In this document: one piece after another, positions 9,794 through 20,886 of the stretch | Layout: every line of letters begins with the position of its first letter | How positions within the stretch are numbered: the first letter of the stretch is position 1 | Origin: Cycloclasticus sp. | Lineage (GTDB): Bacteria > Pseudomonadota > Gammaproteobacteria > Methylococcales > Cycloclasticaceae | Direction: 5' to 3' | Assembly: GCA_012959695.1 (NCBI GenBank) | Contig: DUCS01000027.1 | Location: 1-64,000 of the forward strand | Length of the DNA: 64,000 nt | The notes under the pieces: model-generated | Seen by the model: only the letters and a program-made list of their open reading frames with translations | Databases searched by the model: none | Told to the model about the DNA's origin: nothing | Translations under genes and position numbers: made by a program

Positions 9794-10071
9794 TGGCCAG
9801 CCAAGGCGACATCAATATGACAACGATACTGTTAATGCTGGTTGTGGTGTCGGCGCTTAGTGTTGTGTATGTGAAATATGACGCGCGTTTAAAGTTTAAT
9901 CAGTTGCAAGCAGAATTACGTGAGCAAGACAGACTAGGGGTTGAATGGAGTCGCTTGCAGTTAGAACAAAACACCTGGGCATCGAACAATAGAATAGAAA
10001 AGTTGGCGCGCACAACGTTAAATTTACGGGCGCCAGTGCCAGAAAAAGTCGTTTACGTAAAAGTTAAATGA
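9793..10071 (+). CDS. ftsL: Cell division protein FtsL
   Basis: This is a small bitopic divisome protein that forms the FtsQ-FtsL-FtsB complex and activates FtsWI. A short cytoplasmic N terminus is followed by a membrane segment (about 10-28, ILLMLVVVSALSVVYV). Next comes a periplasmic coiled-coil (about 35-75) ending in the typical KLARTTLNLRAP. The 92-residue length fits. ATG 9793 overlaps the rsmH stop (TGATG) and the stop overlaps ftsI by 4 bp. Sequence conservation is weak in this family, so position carries much of the call. Confidence 0.93.
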   Translation: MASQGDINMTTILLMLVVVSALSVVYVKYDARLKFNQLQAELREQDRLGVEWSRLQLEQNTWASNNRIEKLARTTLNLRAPVPEKVVYVKVK

Positions 10072-11807
10072 ACTACAACAACTCACATTCTAGAGATAAA
10101 GCGCAAAAAATTATTGTGCCCGAGCTAGCGGGCCGCCGCCGGTTTATCTTGGCGTGTTTCATGTTGGTGATGTGCGCGCTGATATACAGAGCGATTGACT
10201 TGCAGGTGCTCAATAATAGTTATCTACAGAAACGTGGTGAGGCGGTTCATTTACGTGATATCAAATTGCCAGCCTACAGAGGAAAGATTCTAGATGCAGA
10301 TGGTCATGCGCTAGCGATTAGTGCGCCAGTGAGTTCGGTATGGATTAATCCGCAAGAATTAGATTTAACAGGAAAGAAAGGTGAGTTTGCGGCGTTACTT
10401 GGTCTTAAAGTGAGCTCGTTAAACAAAAAATTAAAAAAGGTAGCGTCTAGACGGTTTGTTTATTTACGTCGCCATATGGATCCACAAGTGGCCGCAACGA
10501 TAGATAATTTAAATTTACCGGGCGTGTACCTGCAAAAAGAATACAGACGGTATTACCCAGATGGCGAAGTGGCATCGCACCTTGTTGGTTTTACAAATAT
10601 CGACGACGAAGGCCAAGAAGGGCTTGAGTTAGCATTAAACGATCAACTGAAAGGTGTTGCAGGGGTTGAGCGTGTATTGCGTGATGGAAAGCGTAGGATG
10701 GTGAAGCACGTTGATGATATTCGTGCGCCAATTCCAGGCACTGATATTCATTTGTCGCTGGACAGGCGGTTACAGTATTTGGCGTATCGCGAGCTGAAAT
10801 CAGCCGTGGCGCAACATAAAGCGAATGCGGGTTCGCTGGTTCTATTGAACCCAAAAACGGGCGAGGTGTTGGCGGTAGCAAATCAGCCAGCATTTAACCC
10901 GAATGATCGTTCAAAATTCAAAGCCAGTCATGTTCGTAATCGCGCATTTATTGATGTGTTCGAGCCGGGCTCTACGATGAAGCCTTTTACTGTTGTAGCA
11001 AGTATGGAGTCGGGTGTGTTTGACACATCGACTATTATCGATACGAATCCGGGTTACATGAAAGTGGGGCGTAATCAAGTACGTGACCACCGTAATTACG
11101 GCGAGATTAATCTGGCAACCCTGTTGCTGAAGTCAAGCAATGTGGCGGCGGCAAAAATCGCATTGGGAATTCCGCCTGAAGGCCTGTGGGGTATGTTGAA
11201 TAGCTTAGGGTTTGGTCGCTCGGCGCACTTGGGTTTTCCCGGTGAAGCGCGGGGTAGGTTGGTGGGTTATGAGCAATGGCGACCAATTGAAACAGCTACC
11301 TTGTCGTTTGGTTATGGTTTGTCTATGTCAGCCCTACAGTTAGCGCATGGCTATGCCGCTATTGCGAATGACGGTTTATTAGAGCCGGTCAGTTTGCTTA
11401 GAAACAATCAAGTGGGTGGAGGTGTCCAGGTGATGAGCCCTGTTGTGGCTCAACAAGTCCGCCACATGTTAAAAGGCGTGGTGAGCAAAGCTGGCACAGC
11501 TCCAAGAGCGAGAGTGCATGGTTACACCATCGCGGGTAAAACAGGCACAGTTAAAAAAGCCATTGCTGGTGGATATTCAGAAGATAAATACCTGGGTATT
11601 TTTGCAGGCATGGCGCCAGCGAATGACCCAAAATTGGTGATGGTTGTTGTGATTGATGAGCCTAAAGCAGGTGATTACTATGGCGGCTTAGTGGCGGCAC
11701 CGGTATTTTCTAGAGTGATGACGGGCGCATTACGTCTCATGAATATCGCGCCAGACGACCTCAAGCAGTCTGCCGTGTTGGCATCGCTTGAGCGGGGATT
11801 GCAATGA
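10068..11807 (+). CDS. ftsI: Peptidoglycan D,D-transpeptidase FtsI (PBP3)
   Basis: This class B penicillin-binding protein crosslinks septal peptidoglycan with FtsW. One membrane anchor lies at about 28-45. The PBP dimerisation domain contains KLPAYRGKILDADG, and a transpeptidase domain follows with the three active-site motifs in order: GSTMKPF (Ser about 302, SxxK), SSN in LKSSNVAA, and KTGT. Length of 579 residues is usual. It overlaps ftsL and murE by 4 bp each. Confidence 0.98.
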   Translation: MNYNNSHSRDKAQKIIVPELAGRRRFILACFMLVMCALIYRAIDLQVLNNSYLQKRGEAVHLRDIKLPAYRGKILDADGHALAISAPVSSVWINPQELDLTGKKGEFAALLGLKVSSLNKKLKKVASRRFVYLRRHMDPQVAATIDNLNLPGVYLQKEYRRYYPDGEVASHLVGFTNIDDEGQEGLELALNDQLKGVAGVERVLRDGKRRMVKHVDDIRAPIPGTDIHLSLDRRLQYLAYRELKSAVAQHKANAGSLVLLNPKTGEVLAVANQPAFNPNDRSKFKASHVRNRAFIDVFEPGSTMKPFTVVASMESGVFDTSTIIDTNPGYMKVGRNQVRDHRNYGEINLATLLLKSSNVAAAKIALGIPPEGLWGMLNSLGFGRSAHLGFPGEARGRLVGYEQWRPIETATLSFGYGLSMSALQLAHGYAAIANDGLLEPVSLLRNNQVGGGVQVMSPVVAQQVRHMLKGVVSKAGTAPRARVHGYTIAGKTGTVKKAIAGGYSEDKYLGIFAGMAPANDPKLVMVVVIDEPKAGDYYGGLVAAPVFSRVMTGALRLMNIAPDDLKQSAVLASLERGLQ

Positions 11808-13342
11808 TGCCTGCGCAACAAAATGCCTCTCTCGTGTCTTTGCAATATTTATTGCAAGGTATGGCGCAACTTGATCGTGATATAGACGTTGCTGAGCCAA
11901 CGGTTGACGCGAGATGCATTAAAGAAAACGGTTTGTTTTTAGCGGTATCAGGTTCTCAGTCACATGGTTTAGTGTACGCCGAACAAGCCATTAGTGCGGG
12001 CGCAGCGGCTATCGTGTATGAGGCTTGCGGCGGCATTGAATTATTGGTGCAAAAAGTCAAAAAACAGCACGATGTATGCTTGGTTGAAATATCAAGCCTT
12101 AGCGCTAACGTAAGTGAGATTGCTGCACGTTTTTATCAACGCCCTTCACGTCAAATGCCGGTTATTGGTGTCACTGGAACCAATGGAAAAACGTCAGTCA
12201 GTCATTTTATTGCGCAGGCATTGGGCGATGAAAATGCCGTGTGCGGCGTTATTGGAACAGTGGGCTGGGGCAATGTTGCCAATTTAACAGAAGCCATTAA
12301 TACAACCCCAGACGGTGCTAGCGTGCAACAGCAGTTAGCGCAATTGTTGAGTGAGGGCAGTAGCGCTGTTGCGATGGAAGTATCATCTCATGGGTTGGAT
12401 CAAGGACGAGTGAATGCGGTTGAATTTCAAGGCGCGGTGTTCACAAACCTAAGCCATGAGCACCTTGATTATCACCAAACAATGGATGCTTACGGTGAAG
12501 CGAAGTTAGCCTTATTTAAAACACCATCGCTGACATTTGTTGTGTTGAACCAAGATGACGAATTCAGTCAAAATATATTGCAGGTATTAGCACCAGTTGT
12601 ACGCGTGTTGACATTTTCGCGTTCTGGACAATGCAGCGAATCGAATTGTTTGTTTATCTCTAATGAAGCCTTAACGGTAAATGGATTGTCATTTAGTGTG
12701 CGCTTTAATGGGCATTCTGTGCGCGTTCAATCCAGCTTATTGGGCCGGTTCAATGTCGATAATTTGGTTACGGCTATGGCAACGTTGATTGCGATGGGTA
12801 ATACGCTTGAAGAAGCGGCGGCTAAGGTCGAAAAAGTTAATAGTGTTGCGGGGCGCATGCAGGTGATTTTTACTGGCAAAGCCAACCCAACGGTAGTGGT
12901 TGACTATGCGCATACGCCAGATGCTTTGAGGCTTGCTTTATTAAGCTTACGTGAGCATTGCGTTGGTAGGTTAAAACTGGTGTTTGGTTGCGGTGGCAAT
13001 CGCGATGAAGCAAAACGTTCGTTAATGGGGTCGGTCGCGGCGGAATTGGCGGATGACATCATTATTACCAATGACAACCCACGTTTTGAATCAGCTGAAA
13101 AAATTACTGATCAAATTAAATCTGGCATGTCTGATGAGAGTGCAGTGAGCGTTGTTCTTGATCGCGCGCTGGCTATTCAAACAAGTATTATGCAAGCGGA
13201 TGCTGGCGATATGATTTTAGTGGCAGGGAAAGGTCACGAAGCGTATCAACAAGTGGCTGATGGAAAAATAGCGTTTAGTGACGTAGCTGAAGTCAAAAAA
13301 GCATTGGCTTGTCGAGCAGGAGAGGGCGGATGCGCGTCATGA
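11804..13342 (+). CDS. murE: UDP-MurNAc-L-Ala-D-Glu meso-diaminopimelate ligase
   Basis: This cytosolic ATP-dependent ligase adds the third residue of the peptidoglycan stem peptide. It has the Mur ligase P-loop GVTGTNGKTS, the carbamylated-lysine region and the C-terminal signature DNPR (in TNDNPRFE), which marks meso-diaminopimelate rather than lysine specificity. MLVAGKGHE-type residues (ILVAGKGHEAYQ) close the enzyme. 512 residues. ATG 11804 overlaps ftsI. A second ATG at 11807 is equally possible. Confidence 0.97.
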   Translation: MMPAQQNASLVSLQYLLQGMAQLDRDIDVAEPTVDARCIKENGLFLAVSGSQSHGLVYAEQAISAGAAAIVYEACGGIELLVQKVKKQHDVCLVEISSLSANVSEIAARFYQRPSRQMPVIGVTGTNGKTSVSHFIAQALGDENAVCGVIGTVGWGNVANLTEAINTTPDGASVQQQLAQLLSEGSSAVAMEVSSHGLDQGRVNAVEFQGAVFTNLSHEHLDYHQTMDAYGEAKLALFKTPSLTFVVLNQDDEFSQNILQVLAPVVRVLTFSRSGQCSESNCLFISNEALTVNGLSFSVRFNGHSVRVQSSLLGRFNVDNLVTAMATLIAMGNTLEEAAAKVEKVNSVAGRMQVIFTGKANPTVVVDYAHTPDALRLALLSLREHCVGRLKLVFGCGGNRDEAKRSLMGSVAAELADDIIITNDNPRFESAEKITDQIKSGMSDESAVSVVLDRALAIQTSIMQADAGDMILVAGKGHEAYQQVADGKIAFSDVAEVKKALACRAGEGGCAS

Positions 13343-14730
13343 GTCTTCAGCAATTAGCCGATATTGTACATGGCCACCATATAGGTGCTGACGCATGTTT
13401 CGATGCAATAAGCACCGACACGCGTAGTCTGAAAAAAGGCGAGCTTTTTGTCGCCTTGCAGGGCGAGAATTTTGATGCCAACGACTTTGTGGCGCAGGCT
13501 AAATCTAAAGGTGCGATAGCGGCGTTAATCAGTAATGATGTTGCGGTTGATATGCCTTACGTAAACGTTAACGATACGTTAAGTGCGCTAACGACATTGG
13601 CAAAACAGCAGCGTGAATTGGCAGGCATCCCGTTGGTGGCAATTACCGGCAGTAATGGCAAAACAAGTGTCAAAGAAATGTTGGCGAGTATCTTGAATCG
13701 GTCGCATAAAGTGCTAGCGACAGCAGGGAACTTAAATAATCAAATTGGCGTGCCGCTCACCTTATTAAAATTAAATGAACACCACGATATTGCGGTGATT
13801 GAAATGGGTGCCAGTCAACAAGGCGATATCGCTGAATTGTGCGAAATAGCTGAGCCTACGGTAGTCATTTTAAATAATGCTGGTGCTGCACATCTAGCAG
13901 GATTTGGTGATATTGAGAGTGTTGCGACAGCTAAAGGTGAAATTATTAGCGGTTTAAGTCGTAACGGAACGGCCGTATTAAATAAAGAAGAGCCTTGGTT
14001 TGATCAATGGCTTGAGCTTCTAGATGGAAGGGAGTTAATTAGCTTCGGCGCATCTAATCAAGCGGATGTTTGGGCTAATTTAGGCGATGTAACGACGGGT
14101 CTTGTTGACGGCCAATTCACGACACGTTTTATACTCCATTACCAACAGCAATGCATTGATATTAATTTGCGATTAATTGGTAAACACAATGTATTAAATG
14201 CCTTAGCAGCTGCAGCTGCAGCTATTAGTTTAAACGTATCGATGGATGATATACGCGACGGTTTGGCCGCGCTGAAACCGGTTAACGGTCGTATGCAACC
14301 GCTAACAAGTATTGCCGGTGGCATGGTAATTAATGATTGTTATAACGCTAACCCTAAGTCGTTTGACGCGGCTATGTCGTGTTTAGCTGACATAAATCAG
14401 CCTGTTTGTTTGGTGTTGGGTGATTTTGCTGAATTAGGCAACGACAGTGAGCAAATTCACCAACAACTGGGGCAAAGCATTTTTAACAGCGACGTGCATC
14501 GTTTTTATGCGGTTGGAAGTGAAATGAAATTTGCGGTGAATGAATTTAATCGCTTATCGACTTCAACGCGTACAAAGGCGAGGCATTTCGACAGTAAGCA
14601 AGCATTGTCTGATCATTTGCTAGGCGAGTTAACTGCAGACATGGTCGTATTGGTGAAAGGGTCGCGTTCGCAAGGCTTAGAAAGCATCGTCGAGAAAATA
14701 ACGATAAAGGAGAGTGGCGAATGTTGCTAA
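13330..14730 (+). CDS. murF: UDP-MurNAc-tripeptide D-alanyl-D-alanine ligase
   Basis: MurF adds D-Ala-D-Ala to complete the UDP-MurNAc-pentapeptide. Domains in order are an N-terminal substrate domain with [16 protein letters not shown], a central ATPase with [12 protein letters not shown] and [10 protein letters not shown], and a C-terminal domain with [11 protein letters not shown] and [11 protein letters not shown] chose ATG 13330: AGGAG lies 7 bases upstream, and this gives 466 residues. ATG 13339, which forms ATGA with the murE stop, is an alternative. An upstream TTG at 13309 lies deep inside murE. Confidence 0.96.
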   Translation: MRVMSLQQLADIVHGHHIGADACFDAISTDTRSLKKGELFVALQGENFDANDFVAQAKSKGAIAALISNDVAVDMPYVNVNDTLSALTTLAKQQRELAGIPLVAITGSNGKTSVKEMLASILNRSHKVLATAGNLNNQIGVPLTLLKLNEHHDIAVIEMGASQQGDIAELCEIAEPTVVILNNAGAAHLAGFGDIESVATAKGEIISGLSRNGTAVLNKEEPWFDQWLELLDGRELISFGASNQADVWANLGDVTTGLVDGQFTTRFILHYQQQCIDINLRLIGKHNVLNALAAAAAAISLNVSMDDIRDGLAALKPVNGRMQPLTSIAGGMVINDCYNANPKSFDAAMSCLADINQPVCLVLGDFAELGNDSEQIHQQLGQSIFNSDVHRFYAVGSEMKFAVNEFNRLSTSTRTKARHFDSKQALSDHLLGELTADMVVLVKGSRSQGLESIVEKITIKESGECC

Positions 14731-15803
14731 TTCTTGCTGAATGGTTATCTGAATATCACAGTGTATTTAGGGTGTTTCAGTACCTGACCATGCGTTCAAT
14801 TTTAGGCGCTTTAACCGCATTATTCATTGCCTTTTTAGTCGGTCCCGCCATGATTCGACGTTTAACGTTCCATAAAATTGGCCAAGCCGTTCGCGATGAT
14901 GGACCGGAAACACACTTTAAGAAAGCCGGCACGCCAACAATGGGCGGCACATTAATTTTAGTAGCGATTGGAGTAAGCACGTTGTTGTGGGCTGATTTAT
15001 CCAATAGATACGTGTGGGTCGTATTGCTAGTGACAATGTTAACTGGCGTGATTGGTTTTATTGATGATTATAAGAAAGTGGCCCTGCAAGACCCTAAAGG
15101 TTTATCTGCGGGCAAAAAATATTTAGGCCAGTCTGTGATTGCACTGGGTGCAGCGTTTTATTTGTTTTATACCGCTACGTCGCCAGTTGAAACAACCTTG
15201 TATGTGCCTTTCTTTAAGGACGTGAGTATACAGCTGGGTTGGATGTTTATACCGCTCACGTACTTTGTGATTGTGGGTGCCAGTAATGCAGTGAATTTAA
15301 CCGATGGTTTGGATGGCTTGGCCATTATGCCGACGGTATTGGTGGCGGGTGCATTGGGTGTCTTTGCTTACTTATCTGGTAATGTTCAGTTTTCACAATA
15401 CTTGTCGATACCGAATTTAAGAGGCGCCGGTGAGTTAGTGGTTTTCTGCGGTGCTATTGTCGGCGCAGGCTTGGGGTTTTTATGGTTTAACGCCTATCCA
15501 GCAATGGTATTTATGGGCGATGTGGGTGCATTAGCGCTGGGCGCAGCACTGGGTATATTAGCTGTGCTGGTACGCCAAGAATTAGTGTTGATGATTATGG
15601 GTGGCGTGTTCGTAATGGAGACCGTGTCGGTCATTATGCAAGTCGCCTCGTTTAAGTTAACCGGTAAGCGTATTTTTAGAATGGCGCCGATTCATCACCA
15701 TTTCGAATTAAAAGGTTGGCCGGAACCAAGAATTATTGTTCGCTTTTGGATCATCACGTTTATTTTGGTGCTGATCGGACTATCAACCTTAAAACTAAGA
15801 TGA
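14721..15803 (+). CDS. mraY: Phospho-N-acetylmuramoyl-pentapeptide-transferase
   Basis: This polytopic inner membrane enzyme transfers phospho-MurNAc-pentapeptide to undecaprenyl phosphate, making lipid I. Ten hydrophobic segments are expected and the profile agrees. The catalytic motifs are visible: FIDDYKK (cytoplasmic loop 2), [10 protein letters not shown] (loop 3), GDVGALALG and [13 protein letters not shown] (loop 5). Length 360 matches E. coli. It overlaps murF by 10 bp. Confidence 0.98.
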   Translation: MLLILAEWLSEYHSVFRVFQYLTMRSILGALTALFIAFLVGPAMIRRLTFHKIGQAVRDDGPETHFKKAGTPTMGGTLILVAIGVSTLLWADLSNRYVWVVLLVTMLTGVIGFIDDYKKVALQDPKGLSAGKKYLGQSVIALGAAFYLFYTATSPVETTLYVPFFKDVSIQLGWMFIPLTYFVIVGASNAVNLTDGLDGLAIMPTVLVAGALGVFAYLSGNVQFSQYLSIPNLRGAGELVVFCGAIVGAGLGFLWFNAYPAMVFMGDVGALALGAALGILAVLVRQELVLMIMGGVFVMETVSVIMQVASFKLTGKRIFRMAPIHHHFELKGWPEPRIIVRFWIITFILVLIGLSTLKLR

Positions 15804-17188
15804 TGGAAGCCTTGATGCCCACTGATAATCACAATAATCGCGATGGTTTAGCCCGCTTGGGTTTGGATCAGCACGGTGCGCGTGTGCTTGTTGTGGGCTT
15901 GGGCGTAACGGGTCTTTCTGTGGTTCGATTTCTTCAGCAAAATGATATTGAGGTAGCGGTTGTAGATAGCCGCGACAATCCCCCTAACCTTAAAGAGATT
16001 GAAGAGTCATTTAGCGATGTCGCGGTTTTTATTGGTGGCTTTGAGGCGAAGGAATTTGAAGCAGCAACGCATATTATCGTCAGTCCAGGCGTTAGTTTAG
16101 ACCAAGAAAATATCCAGTTAGCGGCCGAACGAGGTATTCCTGTTTTTGGCGATATAGATATCTTTGCTGTTTGTGTGGATGCACCTATAGCGGCGATTAC
16201 AGGTTCTAACGGTAAAAGCACAGTGACAACGTTATTAGGTGAGATGGCTAGCAAGGCGGAATGGGATGTGCGTGTTGGCGGAAACTTGGGAACACCCGCG
16301 CTGGATCTATTAAGTGATAAACAAGCGGATGTGTACGTGCTGGAGCTATCCAGTTTTCAACTGGAAAGAACGTCTCAACTTAAAGCGGATGTGGTGGCGT
16401 TATTGAATATCAGCGATGACCACATGGATCGTTATCAAAGCATGTCTGATTATTGTGCGGCGAAGGAGCGTATTTTTTATGGCGAGGGTCTCGCGGTACT
16501 CAATCGTCAGGATGCTGCGGTACAAATGATGGTATTGCCGCCTGAACGTAAAGCCGTTTCCTTTGGTTTAGATGATCCGCAGCTGGGGGACTACGGGGTG
16601 AATGGCGGTGCGCTTATTTCTAAAAACGGCGATGTCGTATTGAATGTGTCAGAGTTGAAAATAAAAGGTTCGCACAATATTCAAAATGCATTAACTGCAA
16701 TGGCAATGGCGGATGCATTAAATATTCCGAAGCAAGCGCAAAAAACTGCTTTAAAGACATTTTCAGGCTTGGCGCACAGAACACAGTGGGTTGCAGATAT
16801 TGAAGGCGTCACGTGGATAAATGATTCAAAAGCAACGAATCCTGGCGCCTGTCTAGCGGCGTTAGAAGGGTTGGATGCACCTATCGTGTTGATTGCCGGT
16901 GGTGATGGTAAGGGCGCCGACTTCAGTGTGTTGGCCAGCACGATTAAAAAAAATGTGTCATTGCTGATTTTAATTGGACGAGACGCAAAAATACTTCAAG
17001 CAGCAGCGGAAGCTACACCCTACGAAATGGTGTCGAGTATTGAGGAAGCCGTTAGTTTAGCTGCGAAACGTAGCAATGCTGGCGATACTGTTTTGTTGTC
17101 ACCAGCGTGTGCCTCGCTTGATCAATTTGCAAATTACCAAGAACGCGGTAATCGATTTATTGCAGCGGTAGAGGCGTTAACGTCATGA
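15800..17188 (+). CDS. murD: UDP-MurNAc-L-alanine D-glutamate ligase
   Basis: MurD adds D-glutamate to UDP-MurNAc-L-Ala in the cytosol. An N-terminal Rossmann-like domain ([17 protein letters not shown]) binds the UDP moiety. A central P-loop ([12 protein letters not shown]) and the [12 protein letters not shown] metal region follow, then a C-terminal domain with [12 protein letters not shown] and [15 protein letters not shown] 15800 overlaps the mraY stop and gives 462 residues. The longer open frame back to 15716 lies inside mraY and is not a start. ATG 15803 is an equal alternative. Confidence 0.96.
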   Translation: MMEALMPTDNHNNRDGLARLGLDQHGARVLVVGLGVTGLSVVRFLQQNDIEVAVVDSRDNPPNLKEIEESFSDVAVFIGGFEAKEFEAATHIIVSPGVSLDQENIQLAAERGIPVFGDIDIFAVCVDAPIAAITGSNGKSTVTTLLGEMASKAEWDVRVGGNLGTPALDLLSDKQADVYVLELSSFQLERTSQLKADVVALLNISDDHMDRYQSMSDYCAAKERIFYGEGLAVLNRQDAAVQMMVLPPERKAVSFGLDDPQLGDYGVNGGALISKNGDVVLNVSELKIKGSHNIQNALTAMAMADALNIPKQAQKTALKTFSGLAHRTQWVADIEGVTWINDSKATNPGACLAALEGLDAPIVLIAGGDGKGADFSVLASTIKKNVSLLILIGRDAKILQAAAEATPYEMVSSIEEAVSLAAKRSNAGDTVLLSPACASLDQFANYQERGNRFIAAVEALTS

Positions 17189-18381
17189 GTGCGATGATGT
17201 TGAACACGGCTGATTCATCGCTAACGCCAAGACGTGGACGCTATTATCTAGATGGTTGGCTGTTGTTTGCTGCTATTAGTTTGTTGTCTATCGGTTATGT
17301 GATGGTGGTGTCTAGCTCGTTACATTTAGGCGAGAGAGTGTTTGATAATATTTGGCATTATCCCGCTCGTCAGGCGGCGCATATCTTGATTGGTATCTTA
17401 ATGGCCTTGCTGATGGCTAATATCCCATTAAGCTTTTGGGAAAAGCAGGGTCAAAATTTAATTTTGCTGGCTATTGGCTTACTCGTTTTAGTCTTTATTC
17501 CGGGTATTGGCGTCAAAGTGAACGGCAGTTATCGTTGGATAAATTTAGGTGTTGCGCGTTTGCAAGTGTCTGAGATTGTTAAGTTTATTTGTATTTTGTA
17601 TATGGCCGGTTTTTTAACCCGTCATGTTGACGATGTTAGAGCGTCTATTAAGGGTGTTATTCGCCCGCTTTTGCCATTAGGTATTGTCTTCGGATTGTTA
17701 ATGGCGGAACCAGATTTTGGTGCGACCTTTGTGATCGGCTTTAGCGTGCTGTGCATGATGTTTTTAGGTGGTGCAAGGCTTGTTCAATTTGTGACATTGG
17801 TACTCATGCTGGGCGTGTTAGGCGTGTTGGCGATTGTTTCATCCGCATACAGAATGGAACGTGTAACCGCCTTTATGGACCCGTGGGCCGATCATTTAGG
17901 CTCTGGTTTTCAATTGGTTCAATCGTTAATTGCAATGGGTCGTGGTGAGTGGTTTGGCGTGGGTCTGGGGAGCAGCATTCAAAAATTGTTTTATTTGCCT
18001 GAGGCGCATACGGACTTCATTTTTGCCGTAATGGGTGAAGAACTGGGCTTTGTCGGTTCATGCGTCGTTATTTTATTATTTGGCTTAGTTATTTGGTGTG
18101 CTTTTCAAATGGGCAAAGCGGCGGAACGTTTAAACCTTCGGTTCTACTCACTCCTCGCGTACGGCTTAGGTGTTTGGTTTGGCTTACAGTCTTTTGTGAA
18201 CATTGCCGTGAACATGGGTGCGTTGCCAACTAAAGGTTTAACGTTGCCACTGATGAGTTATGGCGGCAGTAGCATGATTGTTATGTGCATGGTGGTTGGC
18301 TTGTTATGCCGTATACATCATGAAACGCAACTCGATTTACAAGACCAACTGAAAGGGAGGTCGCCATGGCAGTGCGCATAA
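17185..18381 (+). CDS. ftsW: Septal peptidoglycan polymerase FtsW (SEDS family)
   Basis: FtsW is the lipid II glycosyltransferase of the divisome and the partner of FtsI. The sequence is strongly hydrophobic, with about ten membrane segments. SEDS signatures are visible: GSYRWINLG, VSEIVKF, AEPDFGAT, the extracellular HTDFIFAVMGEELGF, and PTKGLTLPLMSYGGSS at the C-terminal end. Length is 398 residues. ATG 17185 overlaps the murD stop. The 3' end overlaps murG by 16 bp. Confidence 0.97.
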   Translation: MSAMMLNTADSSLTPRRGRYYLDGWLLFAAISLLSIGYVMVVSSSLHLGERVFDNIWHYPARQAAHILIGILMALLMANIPLSFWEKQGQNLILLAIGLLVLVFIPGIGVKVNGSYRWINLGVARLQVSEIVKFICILYMAGFLTRHVDDVRASIKGVIRPLLPLGIVFGLLMAEPDFGATFVIGFSVLCMMFLGGARLVQFVTLVLMLGVLGVLAIVSSAYRMERVTAFMDPWADHLGSGFQLVQSLIAMGRGEWFGVGLGSSIQKLFYLPEAHTDFIFAVMGEELGFVGSCVVILLFGLVIWCAFQMGKAAERLNLRFYSLLAYGLGVWFGLQSFVNIAVNMGALPTKGLTLPLMSYGGSSMIVMCMVVGLLCRIHHETQLDLQDQLKGRSPWQCA

Positions 18382-19427
18382 TGATTATGGCTGGTGGAAC
18401 AGGTGGGCACGTATTCCCAGCGTTAGCGGTTGCAGAATATTTGCGGGATGCTGGGCATCAGGTCAGTTGGCTGGGAACCAGAAAAGGTATTGAATCAACC
18501 GTTGTGCCGAATGCAGGCTTTGCAATGGATTGGTTATGCGTATCGGGTCTGCGTGGCAAAGGGTTGTTGAGCTTATTGTTAGCACCGTTTATGTTGCTGA
18601 AAGCCTGTGCGCAAGCGTCAAAAATAATTCGTCAACGCCAACCCGATGTGGTGTTGGGTTTGGGTGGTTTTGCATCAGGCCCCGGTGGTTTATTGAGTTG
18701 GTTGCATAGAAGGCCGCTGGTTATTCATGAGCAAAACAGAGTGCCAGGCACGACAAACCGCTTGTTGAAACGACTAGCGATACGTGTGTTAGAGGCATTT
18801 CCTAATAGTTTTGACGAGCAAACGAAAGCTATTTGTACCGGCAACCCTATTCGTAAAGAGCTGCTAGTCGTGACAGAGGCCAAGAGGTCGTCGGGCACCA
18901 ATGTATTGATTGTTGGTGGAAGTTTAGGGGCATCCATATTAAATGAAGTGGTGCCTGCTGCGTTAAAAGAACTGCAAGATGAATTCAGCATCAACGTCAT
19001 TCACCAAGCTGGGAAAGCAACCATTGATACAGCAAAATCAGCGTATGAAGAGGCGGCTGTAATAGCCGATGTTCGTGTGTTTATTGATGATATGAAGGCT
19101 GTATATCAATGGGCCGATGTGGTGATTTGTAGGGCGGGTGCTATGACAATATCAGAATTAGCGGTGATGAGTTTGCCTTCAATATTAGTGCCGTTGCCGC
19201 ATGCAATTGACGATCATCAAACAAAAAACGCAGCCTTTCTTTCCGATAAAGGAGCGGCCGTGTTGATGCCTCAGTCAGCGTTATCTGCACAGGCCTTGTC
19301 GAATACGTTACGAGAGCTACTGTCAGATTCAGCAAAATTGAAAGATATGGGTGTGAAGGCAAGCGCATTAGCAAAACCGAATGCAGCAGAACACGTTGCA
19401 AATATCTGTTTGGAGGTGGCGCTATGA
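18366..19427 (+). CDS. murG: UDP-GlcNAc:lipid I N-acetylglucosaminyltransferase
   Basis: MurG is a peripheral GT28 enzyme on the inner face of the membrane that adds GlcNAc to lipid I to form lipid II. The N-terminal glycine loop [25 protein letters not shown], the [15 protein letters not shown] segment, LIVGGSLGA and the donor-binding [11 protein letters not shown]...[10 protein letters not shown] are all present. 353 residues. A GGGAGG ribosome-binding site overlaps the ftsW end, 5-6 bases before the ATG. Confidence 0.97.
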   Translation: MAVRIMIMAGGTGGHVFPALAVAEYLRDAGHQVSWLGTRKGIESTVVPNAGFAMDWLCVSGLRGKGLLSLLLAPFMLLKACAQASKIIRQRQPDVVLGLGGFASGPGGLLSWLHRRPLVIHEQNRVPGTTNRLLKRLAIRVLEAFPNSFDEQTKAICTGNPIRKELLVVTEAKRSSGTNVLIVGGSLGASILNEVVPAALKELQDEFSINVIHQAGKATIDTAKSAYEEAAVIADVRVFIDDMKAVYQWADVVICRAGAMTISELAVMSLPSILVPLPHAIDDHQTKNAAFLSDKGAAVLMPQSALSAQALSNTLRELLSDSAKLKDMGVKASALAKPNAAEHVANICLEVAL

Positions 19428-20869
19428 TGCCGGATACGCATAAGCATTACTCAGCGCATTTAGGCTTTGGGAAGTTGAAAAAAATTCACTTTATCGGCAT
19501 TGGTGGAGCAGGTATGAGTGGAATAGCTGAGGTGCTCATTAACTTAGGTTATGACGTATCGGGTTCTGATATTCGCGAAAGCAAAGTAACAAAACGCCTC
19601 GTCGATCAAGGCGCTACGGTTTATATCGGCCACGTTGCTGATAATGTAAAAGGCTGTGATGTGGTGGTGACGTCAACGGCGGTGAATAAAGAAAATGTAG
19701 AAGTTTCCGCGGCCTTGGAGCAGCGTGTTCCAGTGATACCTCGGGCAGAAATGCTGGCAGAAATCATGCGCTTTAGGTTTGGTATTGCGATTGCTGGTAC
19801 GCACGGTAAAACAACCACAACCAGTTTACTTGCCGTTTTAATGACAGAGGGAGGGTTAGACCCAACGTTTGTTATTGGTGGGTTGTTAAACAGCGCAGGC
19901 ACCAATGCAAAATTAGGCGAAAGCCATTACTTGGTGGCTGAAGCCGATGAAAGTGACGCGTCATTTTTACACCTTCAACCGATGATCGCCGTGGTAACGA
20001 ACATTGATGAAGACCATATGAGTACCTATGGTGGCGATTTTCAGCAAGTGAAAGATGCATTTATGTCATTCCTGCATCAACTGCCTTTTTATGGTCTAGC
20101 GGTGATGTGCGTAGATGATGAAAACATACGTGAAGTGTTGTCATCCATCAGCAAGCCCATCCTAAGTTATGGCGTTCAGCAAACAGCAGATTTCCAAGCG
20201 TTGGATGTTCAGCAAGAAGGGTTTCATACACACTTTAATTTAAAGCGAATTGGACGAAGCGAGCTGCTACCGCTGACATTAAATATGCCGGGTCAACACA
20301 ACGTACTGAATGCGTTGGCTGCAATTGCTGTGGCCAGTGAATTGGGTGTTTCAGATGAGGCAATCGCAACGGGGTTAAGTCAGTTTAAAGGTGTCGGGCG
20401 ACGTTTTCAGGTCAATGGAGAAATAAAGCTCTTAGGCGGCACTGCTTTATTGGTTGACGATTACGGCCATCATCCTCGTGAATTAATGGCAACCATTAAC
20501 GCGGTTCGTGATGGCTGGCCGGACAAACGCTTGGTGTTGGCGTTTCAACCGCACCGTTATTCAAGAACACATGATTTATTCGAAGATTTTGTTGATGTGC
20601 TTAACGAAGTCGACGTGCTGGTGCTGCTCGATGTCTTTGCAGCGGGCGAAAAACCCATTACAGGCTCAGATGGCCCGGCGTTGTGCAACGCGATTCGTCA
20701 ACGGGGCAAGCTGATTCCGATGTTCGTAAAAGACATTGAGCAATTACCCCATGTGTTAAAAGACGTTTTATTGCCAGGTGACATCGTATTGACATCGGGC
20801 GCTGGGGACATCGGCGTGGCATCGGCAAAGCTAGAAGCGCAATTAAATAACATGGTGGACGCGCAATAA
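19424..20869 (+). CDS. murC: UDP-MurNAc L-alanine ligase
   Basis: This first Mur ligase joins L-alanine to UDP-MurNAc. The N-terminal [18 protein letters not shown] dinucleotide-fold loop, the P-loop [21 protein letters not shown] and NIDEDHM, and the C-terminal [11 protein letters not shown] and FQPHRYSRT motifs are seen in order. 481 residues. It overlaps murG by 4 bp and is followed by murB after 17 bp, one of the few non-overlapping joins in the cluster. Confidence 0.97.
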   Translation: MMPDTHKHYSAHLGFGKLKKIHFIGIGGAGMSGIAEVLINLGYDVSGSDIRESKVTKRLVDQGATVYIGHVADNVKGCDVVVTSTAVNKENVEVSAALEQRVPVIPRAEMLAEIMRFRFGIAIAGTHGKTTTTSLLAVLMTEGGLDPTFVIGGLLNSAGTNAKLGESHYLVAEADESDASFLHLQPMIAVVTNIDEDHMSTYGGDFQQVKDAFMSFLHQLPFYGLAVMCVDDENIREVLSSISKPILSYGVQQTADFQALDVQQEGFHTHFNLKRIGRSELLPLTLNMPGQHNVLNALAAIAVASELGVSDEAIATGLSQFKGVGRRFQVNGEIKLLGGTALLVDDYGHHPRELMATINAVRDGWPDKRLVLAFQPHRYSRTHDLFEDFVDVLNEVDVLVLLDVFAAGEKPITGSDGPALCNAIRQRGKLIPMFVKDIEQLPHVLKDVLLPGDIVLTSGAGDIGVASAKLEAQLNNMVDAQ

Positions 20870-20886
20870 GCGTGACGAAAGGAAGT